Assembly (NCBI GenBank): GCA_016714745.1
Contig: JADKCG010000012.1
Location: forward strand, 1-64,000
Direction of reading: 5' to 3'
Length of the DNA: 64,000 nucleotides
DNA from: Elusimicrobiota bacterium
GTDB lineage: Bacteria; Elusimicrobiota; Elusimicrobia; FEN-1173
How positions within the stretch are numbered: position 1 is the stretch's first letter; each line of letters opens with the position of its first letter. Below the pieces are notes generated by a model. That model did no database searches. It had not been told where the DNA came from and saw nothing but the letters and a program-made list of their open reading frames with translations. The position numbers and the translations under genes were made by a program. Below, piece by piece: positions 38,201 through 45,063 of this stretch.

Positions 38201-38620
38201 CGTCGTTTAAAAATCATTTCCCAGGCGGTCTCTGAAGGAAAGCTTAAAAAACATGTTCGTTTAATTGTTCCCGATGGAGTGACGGCAAGAGAGGTGGCTC
38301 CGGTCTTGAAAAGCCGAGGCCTTTCGTTAAGGGGCTATTACTTAACCAAACCAAAGTCCGATTTCCGAATGGTGGACGGGAAATATTCCGTGAATAAGTT
38401 TGTCTCCTGGCTGGCGGAGGATGTGGGGCGTTTTTCCGACCCGGGATCCATCGATATGTACCTCATGGACCGGAGCGAATGGGACTGGGATAATCTCATT
38501 GCCAGAATCCGGAAAAATATTCGCCTGCTCGTGGATGTACTCCCTGGTCTCGTCGTTGACGCAACCAACCGCCTCCCCGATGAACTCAAACGCATCGTCG
38601 CCATCAATGTGGCAGCCTAA
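35129..38620 (+). CDS. P5 fragment 4: calcineurin-like phosphatase, two ACT domains, shared C-terminal domain
   Basis: True coding starts near 35220. Two hydrophobic segments (35310-35470) precede a calcineurin-like metallophosphatase: 'VVVGDLEQRVDVLHRIL', 'IVQVGDFIGRSKG', 'LLLGNHEYQ', 'LLTHAGV' and 'QIFGHTAGS'. The first motif, usually GD.HG, lacks its His (GDLEQ), so one metal site may be altered. Two ACT-like domains follow: 'IHFAQNREGILADVSAVIG' (about 37040) and 'IHTAERIQPGLLHLIARFLF' (about 37430), arranged like the GlnD C-terminus. The last 185 residues ('VDGKYSVNKFVSWL', 'YLMDRSEWDWDN', 'GLVVDATNRLPDELK') match the P3 C-terminus. Confidence 0.75.
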   Translation: MDRVWDRVGPRVAGSPYLFGLCFRVPMGGRGFFKLDWLEDGWILKESYMYDSDFRALRWASHLFFWPFLAISLVPYILPFLGIPVLGITEQWMFGGALVSSLLHGLYNSFSLIGKVAALGDWAFGRRRLTSEDTVVVGDLEQRVDVLHRILKAEGLYAANGEISKSIKNGPKIVQVGDFIGRSKGVSAENLPGALASARGVFDLQGKIEAAGGELILLLGNHEYQVLIGSPVGGDFTEEEMKTGPDGSPSEVDQLRELLIEKIKSGHVKLAHVLKQNGEDTLLTHAGVRESMLGTMVQEGFLSDDLLNQVNGGQPLTLKSARNVESFFNGVVKILADKVPSSGGATNFQKEFRTLFNRDFGIFGANGPLSRVARFQDTELAKGFSQIFGHTAGSVVRRQEAPPSPTEDLSSRVAGSNALNVDASVGRGRPIYARVRAKASTQMSEAWGRHNWRKLSTPHFEGEWARPANVWGWIGFVVDRVHLWVEPEEWIQNAAHAAGNIAELVAVHRQFNDHLAHLSRWGVRKALGGLYRSGFDAIAKGIDSQIGIRQDDWDMYDRVYKRRVEELLAVWKSLGMSSNIGSLLFQLSDENPDFNQKPSKDQEELNLEGTTSPVVRMKEVAINEQTVGLPGIYEVEIHFAQNREGILADVSAVIGAHGFFVLGASVNRIQGSVFDKFWVMSPDPLDGERLRNLVIEIESDIQDLLQGKVSYEEIYEKRMVSDGGYIFQRVPGSEKVVTSVQFSEREYRDFAVRRSGGGSVNKTVIRIHTAERIQPGLLHLIARFLFENDLVVGPPAYPIRTRGLSIFDEFSVEPKPGGKALDSERKAQIERDLKALLEKDTITALDFAQPSSVELTQQETLARSLLGGPAEEHLSLWGYTVVIDHLRVRVEKDRAHLAAQRKALARTLGLGSLASVSALARAAARSHGRRSTDFEQENEIQASVRSQIELLLALAYDQGKGDAERAQSSVVETVRVYHEAQKMSDDESSLMAAIETGKEIALEMTPAMWEDDSKQISEREKAQWRRLKIISQAVSEGKLKKHVRLIVPDGVTAREVAPVLKSRGLSLRGYYLTKPKSDFRMVDGKYSVNKFVSWLAEDVGRFSDPGSIDMYLMDRSEWDWDNLIARIRKNIRLLVDVLPGLVVDATNRLPDELKRIVAINVAA

Positions 38621-38665
38621 ACTCAGTGGGGAACGGGGTCGCCTCTGGTGGCCGTGTCTGACCTC

Positions 38666-38694
38666 TTGACATACTTACGTTTTGTAAGTATACT
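38666..38694 (+). promoter_or_regulatory. Promoter with embedded perfect palindromic operator, leaderless start
   Basis: TTGACA (38666-38671), a 17-bp spacer and TATACT (38689-38694) form a near-consensus promoter. Between and overlapping the boxes lies a perfect inverted repeat, ATACTTAC-GTTTT-GTAAGTAT (38671-38691), an ideal repressor site. Transcription should start at about 38701, the ATG of the regulator gene, so the mRNA is predicted to be leaderless. Autorepression by that regulator is the likely arrangement. Confidence 0.85.
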
Positions 38695-38700
38695 GATTCC

Positions 38701-39033
38701 ATGATCACTGACCTCATTGGACATGCGGATTATCTACAGATCCTCCTGACACTCCGCCGGCGCAAACGCCTGCGTTTCAGCCAAATTCAGAGTCAGGTAA
38801 AACTGAACCCCACTCAAGTCTCCCGCGCGCTCAAATATTTAAGAAACGGGCTCTGGATCCTTCCGCGTTCGGTGCCGACAAAAGGCGATCGAATTTTTGT
38901 GGAGTATGAACTCGGCAAGCGCGGGGAGCTCCTTTTAGACGAAGTGGTTGATTCGCTCCGGGATGCTGTTCGGAAAAATGTCGCCGTTTTTGGAGTCGCC
39001 GAGCTTCGCGATGTCATGAGCTTGTACAAATAG
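38701..39033 (+). CDS. Small winged-helix transcriptional regulator
   Basis: This 110-residue protein looks like a stand-alone winged helix: 'ADYLQILLTLRRRKRLRFSQ', recognition-helix region 'VKLNPTQVSRALKYLRNG' and wing 'GDRIFVEYELGKRGELLLDE'. The fold resembles the ArsR/MarR/HxlR types, but no metal-binding cysteines are present. It has no Shine-Dalgarno site and starts at the predicted transcription start. A perfect palindrome overlaps its promoter, so it probably represses itself and the gene 10 bp downstream. Confidence 0.75.
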   Translation: MITDLIGHADYLQILLTLRRRKRLRFSQIQSQVKLNPTQVSRALKYLRNGLWILPRSVPTKGDRIFVEYELGKRGELLLDEVVDSLRDAVRKNVAVFGVAELRDVMSLYK

Positions 39034-39043
39034 GCCGCGCGGT

Positions 39044-39535
39044 ATGGCGATTGTTTTTCTCCTGGGACCCAGTTTATGGAAATCTCCTGCCAGCGGGGTC
39101 GTGCCGAACGGCCCCATGGACGTTCGCAAGAGAATCGCTCAGTCATGGAAACGCGATGGTCACACAGTGATTCTTATGGAAGAAGCCCACGATATTAAAG
39201 GGGAAGGGTTTATCGGAAAATTTGATCGATTGTTACACGATCACGTGACGACAGTCGTGATGTACTGGCCGCCGCTAGCAAAAATGCAGACAACCTATGA
39301 CGAGTTGATTCTTCTCTGTGATCGGCAAGAATACCTCAAACGTAAGGCCATTCGTTTCTGGCTCGTGCACCACGTTTCCGTTGCATCAATCCAAGAAAAC
39401 GAGCTCAAAATCCTGGAAACAGGAGAACGTAGCCGTTACCTCACCGATGTAGCTAAACTTGGCCCGTATATGATCGCTTGGAAAGACCAAGACGATCTAA
39501 ACGACAAAATCCAACAGCTTTCCCAAGAGCTGTAA
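39044..39535 (+). CDS. Unknown protein co-transcribed with the small regulator
   Basis: The product has 163 residues. The start 'MAIVFLLGPSL' followed by 'RKRIAQSWKRDGHTVILMEE' has the strand-loop-helix-strand feel of a Rossmann-like fold, and 'DHVTTVVMYWPPLAKMQTTY' is reminiscent of nucleoside 2-deoxyribosyltransferase- or TIR-related folds. No catalytic residue can be assigned. It has no signal peptide or membrane segment, so it is probably cytoplasmic. The 10-bp gap to the regulator implies one transcript, and a regulator-effector pair is possible. I do not recognise the family. Confidence 0.6.
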   Translation: MAIVFLLGPSLWKSPASGVVPNGPMDVRKRIAQSWKRDGHTVILMEEAHDIKGEGFIGKFDRLLHDHVTTVVMYWPPLAKMQTTYDELILLCDRQEYLKRKAIRFWLVHHVSVASIQENELKILETGERSRYLTDVAKLGPYMIAWKDQDDLNDKIQQLSQEL

Positions 39536-39549
39536 CGTCAACCCTTCTC

Positions 39550-40671
39550 ATGACAAACCTGTTCTCTCTCGAAGCAACCGACGGCGCCGCCCGGGCGGGC
39601 ACGCTTCGTTTGGCGCACGCGACTGTCCAGACCCCAGTTTTCATGCCGGTGGGGACGCAAGCGTCCGTTAAAACACTGATTTGCGAAGATCTGGAAGGTC
39701 TGGGTTATAACCTTATACTGGGAAACACCTATCACCTTTGGTTACGGCCGGGGATTGACAGTCTTGAAGAGGCTGGGGGCCTTCACCGATTCATGTCGTG
39801 GAAAGGCGGGATTTTGACCGATTCTGGCGGGTTTCAGGTGTTTTCGTTGGCGAATCGGCGGGAGGTGTCGGAGGAAGGCGTCGTTTTCTCTTCCCATGTG
39901 GATGGGGCGCGCCATCATCTAACGCCGGAAACAGTGGCGTCGGCGCAAATGCGGATGGGCGTTGACATCGCCATGTGTTTGGACGAATGTCCGCCGTACC
40001 CCTGCTCGGAAACCGAGGCGCGGGACATGATGGAGCGGACCCTCCGCTGGGCGGCCCGGGCGAAAGAAACCTGGGTCTCCCGGGACCTGTCCTATCAAAA
40101 CACAAACCTCTTCCCCATCGTTCAAGGGGCGACTTTTCCCGCGTTTCGCAAAGAGAGCGCTCAGCGCACGGTGGAACTGGATTTGCCGGGCTATGCGCTC
40201 GGAGGATTGTCGGTGGGAGAGCCCCGGGACTTGTTGGGCCCCATGATCGAGGCCAGCGTGGGGGAACTTCCGAAAGACAAACCCCGCTACCTAATGGGCG
40301 TGGGCCGGCCGGAGGACATGTTGGAAGCGGTCGAACGGGGCATTGATATGTTCGATTGCGTTTGGCCCACGCGAAACGGGCGAAACGGGCAGGCTCTAAC
40401 GTCCCAGGGGCCGCTGAATCTCCGCACCAACGCTTGCCGTCGGGACGACCGTCCTTTAGACGAGGCCTGTTCCTGCCCCGTTTGTCATCGTTACACCCGC
40501 CGCTACATCGCGCACCTTTTTCGGGCAGGGGAATACGCCGCCTTGCGCATGGTGTCTTTACACAATTTGGCCTTTATGTTAGACTTCACCCGCCGCATCA
40601 GGGAATCCATTTCCGTCGGCCGTTTTTTGTCCTTTAAGGAAGAATTTTTAGAGCGTTACAGTTCAGTATAA
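39550..40671 (+). CDS. tgt: tRNA-guanine transglycosylase
   Basis: Tgt exchanges guanine-34 of GUN-anticodon tRNAs for preQ1. The 373-residue length is typical. Motifs: 'TPVFMPVGTQASVKTL', 'LTDSGGFQVFSL' with catalytic Asp, 'CLDECPPYPC', the second nucleophile region 'MFDCVWPTRNGRNGQAL' and the zinc site 'CSCPVCHRYTRRYIAHLF'. The ATG at 39550 is chosen because the start at 39478 would overlap the upstream gene by 58 bp. QueA, the next enzyme of the pathway, is encoded at 4904; here the usual queA-tgt-yajC-secDF run is split by the giant array. Confidence 0.96.
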   Translation: MTNLFSLEATDGAARAGTLRLAHATVQTPVFMPVGTQASVKTLICEDLEGLGYNLILGNTYHLWLRPGIDSLEEAGGLHRFMSWKGGILTDSGGFQVFSLANRREVSEEGVVFSSHVDGARHHLTPETVASAQMRMGVDIAMCLDECPPYPCSETEARDMMERTLRWAARAKETWVSRDLSYQNTNLFPIVQGATFPAFRKESAQRTVELDLPGYALGGLSVGEPRDLLGPMIEASVGELPKDKPRYLMGVGRPEDMLEAVERGIDMFDCVWPTRNGRNGQALTSQGPLNLRTNACRRDDRPLDEACSCPVCHRYTRRYIAHLFRAGEYAALRMVSLHNLAFMLDFTRRIRESISVGRFLSFKEEFLERYSSV

Positions 40672-40764
40672 TTGCCCCATTGATGGGGCGGCCTTGGTTC
40701 GGCTGAAATGAAAATCACCCGATGAATCGGGCAACTACGAAAAGCATTACCTTAAGGAGTTTCC

Positions 40765-41148
40765 ATGAAATTTTTAGCGCTTGCTGTTGTTTTTATCTCG
40801 GTTCAACCCCTGTGGGCCTCTTCTGAGAGATCAGCCCAGGGCGGTGGGCTCATGACCTTCGCGCCACTCATTGCCATTGTGGGTATTTTCTATTTTCTCT
40901 TGATTCGTCCCCAGCAAAAACAAGCCAAAGAACACACCCGCATGGTGAACGAATTAAAACGCGGCGACCGAATTCTGACCCAAGGCGGTCTTTATGGAAC
41001 GGTTCACGCGGTGAAGGGGAAAGTCATTGAAGTCAAAATTTCCGAAGAAACCAAAGTGTTGATCGCGAAGAGCTTCGTCACCCAGGTGGTTCAGGGCGAT
41101 CCCGCCGCTGAGGCCGAGGTGGTTTCGAACGGCGTCGTCAAGGCCTAA
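40765..41148 (+). CDS. yajC: Preprotein translocase subunit YajC
   Basis: YajC is the small inner-membrane partner of SecDF. This 127-residue protein has an unusual N-terminal signal-like stretch ('LALAVVFISVQPLWA') before the canonical membrane segment 'IVGIFYFLLIRPQQKQAKEH', followed by 'LKRGDRILTQGGLYGTVHAV'. An AAGGAG site lies 7 bases before the ATG. It is followed 9 bp later by secD. Confidence 0.93.
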   Translation: MKFLALAVVFISVQPLWASSERSAQGGGLMTFAPLIAIVGIFYFLLIRPQQKQAKEHTRMVNELKRGDRILTQGGLYGTVHAVKGKVIEVKISEETKVLIAKSFVTQVVQGDPAAEAEVVSNGVVKA

Positions 41149-41157
41149 CTCTTTTCC

Positions 41158-42594
41158 ATGCATCGAGTTTACTGGCGAACAATCCTTATCACGCTGACCC
41201 TGCTTGTGGGGGGGTGGCTCCTCTACCCGTCCATTCGGTTCTATTCCCAGCCCCGTTCCGCCCAAGAAGACATGCGGGTCCGTCGTAATCCGTTGGTGGG
41301 AAAGATTTTGAATCTGGGTTTGGACTTGCAGGGGGGCATTCACCTCCTATTGGAACTTCAGACATCGAAACTTCCTGACGACCGCGCCGAAACTGTTAAC
41401 GAAGCCATGGACCGGGCCATCGAAGTGATCCGCAACCGGATTGACCAAGTCGGATTATCGGAGCCCTTGATTGTCAAACAAGGGGAAAAATGGCTGGTGG
41501 TCCAGATGCCCGGCGTAAAAAACCGCGACCAGGCGAAGGATCTCATCGGCCGCACGGCGCTTCTTGAATTTCGACTGACAGAAGTGGGTGGAATTCCCGA
41601 AGCTCTGATGACAAAAGTGAGGGATTTGAATCTGGGTCCAAAAGACTTGCGTCCGGGCAACATGCCCAAGGAGATTGTGGAACTATTGCCTTCCGGGACC
41701 GAGCTTCTGGCGAGCAAAGAGACCAACTTTATGTTGGTTAAATCGTCCGCTGAAATGACGGGGGCCGGAATCAAGAACGCGCGGGTCGAAATGGGCAACG
41801 ACTATTCCGGCGTTTCTCCCCATGTGGCCATCGAGTTTAACGATGAAGGCAAAAAACAGTTCGCCGATCTGACCGAAGCCAACGTGAACCGAAACTTGGC
41901 CATCGTTCTCGACGGCGTGGTCCAAAGCGCTCCGGTCATTCGCACGCGCATCCCCGACGGACACGCCATTATAGAGGGTCAGTTTACCTCGGAAGACGCC
42001 AAATTCCTGAAAGCGGTGCTCCAGGCCGGCGCTCTTCCCGCACCCCTGGAAATTGTCGAAGAACGGACTGTGGGCGCAAGTTTGGGGGACGATTCAATCA
42101 AGGCGGGGCTCAAAGCCGGGGCCATAGGGGTCGGTTTGATCTTTCTGTTTATGGCGATCTACTACAAGTGGTCCGGCATGCTCGCGAACCTGGCCCTTGT
42201 TTTAAACCTTTTCCTCCTTTTGGCCGCCATGGCCATGTTTCACGCCACACTGACCATGCCGGGCATTGCCGGTATCATTCTCACCATCGGGATGGCTGTT
42301 GATGCCAATGTGCTTATTTTGGAACGTATTCGCGAAGAGGTCCGGCTGGGCAAAACGCCTCGGATGGCTGTGGACCAGGGGTATAACAAAGCGTTTTCTG
42401 CAATTTTTGATGGCAATTTAACAACGATCATTGCCGCTGTTTTTCTGTTTCAGTTCGGCACTGGGCCGGTCAAAGGGTTCGGCATCAGTTTGATGTTGGG
42501 CCTTTTGGTTTCCATGTTCACCGCCATTGTTGTGACCCACACCATCTATGAGCTCTGGCTCATGAAATCCAATGTCCAGAAATTGAGCGTCTAA
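41158..42594 (+). CDS. secD: Protein translocase subunit SecD
   Basis: SecD uses the proton gradient to help pull secreted proteins across the inner membrane. This 478-residue protein has an N-terminal membrane segment, the P1 head motif 'LGLDLQGGIHLLLELQ', a repeat region 'AIEVIRNRIDQVGLSEP', 'AVLQAGALPAPLEIVEERTV' before TM2, and the TM4-5 region 'IILTIGMAVDANVLILERI'. Its stop is directly followed by the secF start with no gap. Confidence 0.96.
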   Translation: MHRVYWRTILITLTLLVGGWLLYPSIRFYSQPRSAQEDMRVRRNPLVGKILNLGLDLQGGIHLLLELQTSKLPDDRAETVNEAMDRAIEVIRNRIDQVGLSEPLIVKQGEKWLVVQMPGVKNRDQAKDLIGRTALLEFRLTEVGGIPEALMTKVRDLNLGPKDLRPGNMPKEIVELLPSGTELLASKETNFMLVKSSAEMTGAGIKNARVEMGNDYSGVSPHVAIEFNDEGKKQFADLTEANVNRNLAIVLDGVVQSAPVIRTRIPDGHAIIEGQFTSEDAKFLKAVLQAGALPAPLEIVEERTVGASLGDDSIKAGLKAGAIGVGLIFLFMAIYYKWSGMLANLALVLNLFLLLAAMAMFHATLTMPGIAGIILTIGMAVDANVLILERIREEVRLGKTPRMAVDQGYNKAFSAIFDGNLTTIIAAVFLFQFGTGPVKGFGISLMLGLLVSMFTAIVVTHTIYELWLMKSNVQKLSV

Positions 42595-43518
42595 ATGGAA
42601 CTGTTCAAAACCCCCAACTTCAACTACATCAAGTATCATAAGGTCTTTTTTGGTCTCTCGGCTTTTCTTGGGTTACTGACGATCGGAGCCCTTTTTTCCC
42701 GCGGTAAAAATATCCTCAGCATCGATTTCACGGGGGGCACCCTGATCCAAGGATATTTTGAAAAAGAGGCCGTTCCCCTCGATAAAATTCGCACGGCTCT
42801 GTCCGAAGCGGGTCTTCCCGGTGCCGAACTCCAGAGTGTGCCGGAACACAATGCGGTGATCTTGAGGTTTAAAACAAAGCAATCCAACGAAGAACGTCAA
42901 TCGGTGGAAACGCGTCTCAAAGAAGGGGTCTTAAAAAGTTTCCCCAACAACCCTTTCATCATCGAGCGGGCAGAATTTGTGGGTCCCGTGGTGGGCCGTC
43001 ATTTGATGGGGAAAGCGTCCATGGCCATCTTGTTTTCCCTTCTGGGGATCGTGATCTACGTGGCGATTCGGTTCAAAAACTGGATCTGGGGTGTTTCCGG
43101 TGTTTTCGCTTTGATTCACGACGTCGTCATTGCCACGGGGTTCATGGCGATCACTGGGCGAGAAGTGTCCATCACTGTGATTGCGGCGCTTTTGACTTTG
43201 GCCGGTTACTCCATCAATGACACCATTGTCATTTTTGATCGAATTCGAGAAAACATTCGTCTGCGCGGCCGTTCCAATAAAGAGACTTTGGAAGTTCTGA
43301 TCAATCGGTCCTGCAACGAAACCCTTTCACGAACCATCATCACTTCTTTGACGGTGTTCCTGGTGCTCATCTGTTTGTTGATCTTCGGTGGGGAAGTCAT
43401 CCGCGATTTCGCTTTGGCGCTCACATTTGGTGTTGTCGTTGGCTCTTACTCCACGATCTTCATTGCCACTCCCATGGTCTACCTGTGGCAGATGCGCCGA
43501 ACCAAGTCGCTCCATTGA
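42595..43518 (+). CDS. secF: Protein translocase subunit SecF
   Basis: SecF (307 residues) completes SecDF. The motif 'LSIDFTGGTLIQGYF' in the periplasmic loop, 'EFVGPVVGRHLMGKA' before TM2 and 'LAGYSINDTIVIFDRIRENI' in TM4 are diagnostic. Six membrane segments are visible. It begins on the base after the secD stop. Confidence 0.96.
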   Translation: MELFKTPNFNYIKYHKVFFGLSAFLGLLTIGALFSRGKNILSIDFTGGTLIQGYFEKEAVPLDKIRTALSEAGLPGAELQSVPEHNAVILRFKTKQSNEERQSVETRLKEGVLKSFPNNPFIIERAEFVGPVVGRHLMGKASMAILFSLLGIVIYVAIRFKNWIWGVSGVFALIHDVVIATGFMAITGREVSITVIAALLTLAGYSINDTIVIFDRIRENIRLRGRSNKETLEVLINRSCNETLSRTIITSLTVFLVLICLLIFGGEVIRDFALALTFGVVVGSYSTIFIATPMVYLWQMRRTKSLH

Positions 43519-43532
43519 CGCAAGGCCGTACC

Positions 43533-44144
43533 GTGTCAACCGCGGTGAGTTCCGTCAAAAAGATCCGAACGTTTCGACTCCACGCGCGTCCCAGCGCGGT
43601 TCTCCGAAATTTAAAAGCCCTTTTGGACGATGCCCAGTTCACGCCCGAATTGGAAAAGGCCGTGGAATCCGAAATCCTCGCCGCGTCAAATCGGTTGGAC
43701 ACCGCCGCGCTTTTCGGAACAGTGACGCCGGCCCAGTCTCCCCCGTGGATGGGCCCCCTCTGGGGACCCGCTCCCGACGAAAAACCACCCGTGGCTCATA
43801 CTGTTTTTGTGGCGACCATTGGGGCCGCTTTTGAATCTGAGTTGGCCGACGCATTGACCCGCGGGGAAGGGCTTCGTAGCCGCCTCCTGACCGCGATTGG
43901 AGAAGAATTGGCTGATCAAGCCGCGAATTTTGTCGAGCGGTTGGTGGCGGAAGAGGCCCGCCAAGAGTCCTGTGAACTGGAAGAGCGCCGGTTCTTCTCC
44001 ACCTCCCAAGATATTCAGTCCGCTCTCGACCTTCTGGAGGCCGGCCGCCTTTCCATCGGTTACGACGCCGCGGGACATCTGTCTCCGCGTTTCACCCGGG
44101 CGGGAACGTTGCCTTGGGGCCCCCCCGCGAAGAAAAAAAAGTAA
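43533..44144 (+). CDS. Protein resembling a methionine synthase activation domain
   Basis: The GTG at 43533 (203 residues, AAGG 8 bases upstream) is preferred to ATG 43485, which would overlap secF by 34 bp. The core 'AHTVFVATIGAAFESELADA', 'IGEELADQAANFVERLVAEE' and 'ALDLLEAGRLSIGYDAAGHL' follows the plan of the reactivation domain of cobalamin-dependent MetH as seen in stand-alone proteins. The 'Y.PGY' cofactor-binding signature is not evident ('ERRFFSTSQD' takes its place), so the function may differ. The protein ends in a lysine run. Confidence 0.45.
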   Translation: MSTAVSSVKKIRTFRLHARPSAVLRNLKALLDDAQFTPELEKAVESEILAASNRLDTAALFGTVTPAQSPPWMGPLWGPAPDEKPPVAHTVFVATIGAAFESELADALTRGEGLRSRLLTAIGEELADQAANFVERLVAEEARQESCELEERRFFSTSQDIQSALDLLEAGRLSIGYDAAGHLSPRFTRAGTLPWGPPAKKKK

Positions 44145-44152
44145 TGCGGTAA

Positions 44153-44312
44153 CACCTTAGCCGGGATTCCCCGGTCGCAAAGGCTCAGCCAAACGAATTT
44201 TTAGCCTGAAATCTTCAGTTGACTGAGCATTTCCGTCCGGGAGGGTTGGAAATTTTTGTTCCGGACCCTGTCGACGATTGCCCTGTGCCAACCGGGGAAT
44301 CCCGGTTAGGTG
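44153..44312. repeat. MITE-like element with terminal inverted repeats
   Basis: Left end CACCTTAGCCGGGATTCCCC (44153 onward, continuing GGT) and right end ACCGGGGAATCCCGGTTAGG (44291 onward, continuing TG) are imperfect inverted repeats of about 22 bp around a 115-bp core. There is no coding capacity. A diverged inverted copy is at 30936-31060, an end-only remnant at 24595-24628 and a possible left-end piece at 56357. It fills most of the 247-bp gap before the lipid A operon. Confidence 0.75.
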
Positions 44313-44391
44313 AGCTCCCTAAACCTGGGGTCGGTCCGTGTATCTTCCGTTGAAAATGTCTGGACGCTCATAAGAAACGGAGAAAATCCCT

Positions 44392-45063
44392 TTGACGAAA
44401 CCCATCCTTTCCTCCCGCGATCGCTTTTTGGCCTACGTTATTTCATGGCTGGCGTGGGGCCTGATCCAATTCATCGGCCGCACATCACGCCTCCGAGTGT
44501 ATGGCTCCCCGAAATTTCAAGAACGAGTGAACAGTGGCCTTCCGTTTATCTTTGCCTTTTGGCACCGATACCAAATGTTCCTGCTTTACGAAAAACGCAA
44601 AAGCGGTGTCTCCGTGTTGGTCAGCCGCAGTAAGGACGGGGAGTTCGTCGCTCAGACCCTTCACCGGTTTGGTTTTAAGACGGTCCGCGGGTCCTCCAGC
44701 CGCGGCGGTGGCTCGGCATTCATCAAACTGATGGATGTGGTTCGCGCCGGCCAGTGCGTGGCCTTCACGCCGGACGGTCCGCGTGGCCCTCTGCGGTCCA
44801 TTCACCCGGGCGTGCTGACTCTGGCGACCAAAATGGGAATTCCCGTTGTTCCCCTGGCCTGGGCGGGAAATCGCGCCAAGGCACTTCGGAGTTGGGATCG
44901 GTTTCTTGTTCCTCTTCCTTTTAGCCGGTATCAAGTGGTGTATGGGGACCCCCTCTTCGTGACTGAAAACGGTCCCGACGCGGAAGAAAAATTACGGACG
45001 GCACTGAACGCTGTCGAAGTCGACGCCCAAAACCGTCTGGCAGGAGTGCCTTCCTCATGTTGA
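44392..45063 (+). CDS. DUF374-type lysophospholipid acyltransferase (lipid A region)
   Basis: This 223-residue protein has a TTG start with GGAG upstream. The DUF374/LPLAT family motifs are visible: 'LPFIFAFWHRYQMFLLY' with a His in the catalytic position, 'VSRSKDGEFVAQTLHRFGF', 'TVRGSSSRGGGSAFIKLM' and 'AFTPDGPRGPLR'. Members sit in lipid A gene clusters and are thought to transfer acyl chains at the inner membrane. The end overlaps waaA by 7 bp, so it opens the LPS operon. Confidence 0.85.
   Translation: MTKPILSSRDRFLAYVISWLAWGLIQFIGRTSRLRVYGSPKFQERVNSGLPFIFAFWHRYQMFLLYEKRKSGVSVLVSRSKDGEFVAQTLHRFGFKTVRGSSSRGGGSAFIKLMDVVRAGQCVAFTPDGPRGPLRSIHPGVLTLATKMGIPVVPLAWAGNRAKALRSWDRFLVPLPFSRYQVVYGDPLFVTENGPDAEEKLRTALNAVEVDAQNRLAGVPSSC

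Larger units (their letters stand above)
6037..38620 (+). other. Tandem array of five giant exported paralogues (P1-P5)
   Basis: Five genes on one strand (P1 6098-11650, P2 11724-17437, P3 17567-24568, P4 24748-30791, P5 31183-38620) share an N-terminal plan: signal peptide, an 'E..FW..RR' motif just after it, and a ChaN/Tiki-like domain of about 430 residues. Their second halves differ completely. Two subgroups are visible. P1, P2 and P4 have 'QDVH' followed by 'G[VI]DD'. P3 and P5 have 'QDAH', 'LWGIE', 'GGFHTEG' and a common C-terminal domain. Four of the five genes share a promoter design. Only P3 is a single uninterrupted frame; the others need frame corrections. Confidence 0.85.

Noticed and set aside
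6098..38620. Alternative genetic code as explanation for the interrupted genes
   Set aside because: The two in-frame stops are different codons (TAG and TAA), the other breaks are frameshifts, and many intact genes end at normal stops.
6098..38620. Programmed frameshifting in the giant genes
   Set aside because: The breaks go in both directions, lie in different homopolymers without a repeated slippery motif, and also occur in two ordinary glycosyltransferase genes.
38701..39535. Toxin-antitoxin system call for the regulator/unknown pair
   Set aside because: The gene order and palindrome fit, but the 163-residue protein shows no known toxin motif, so the label would be speculation.
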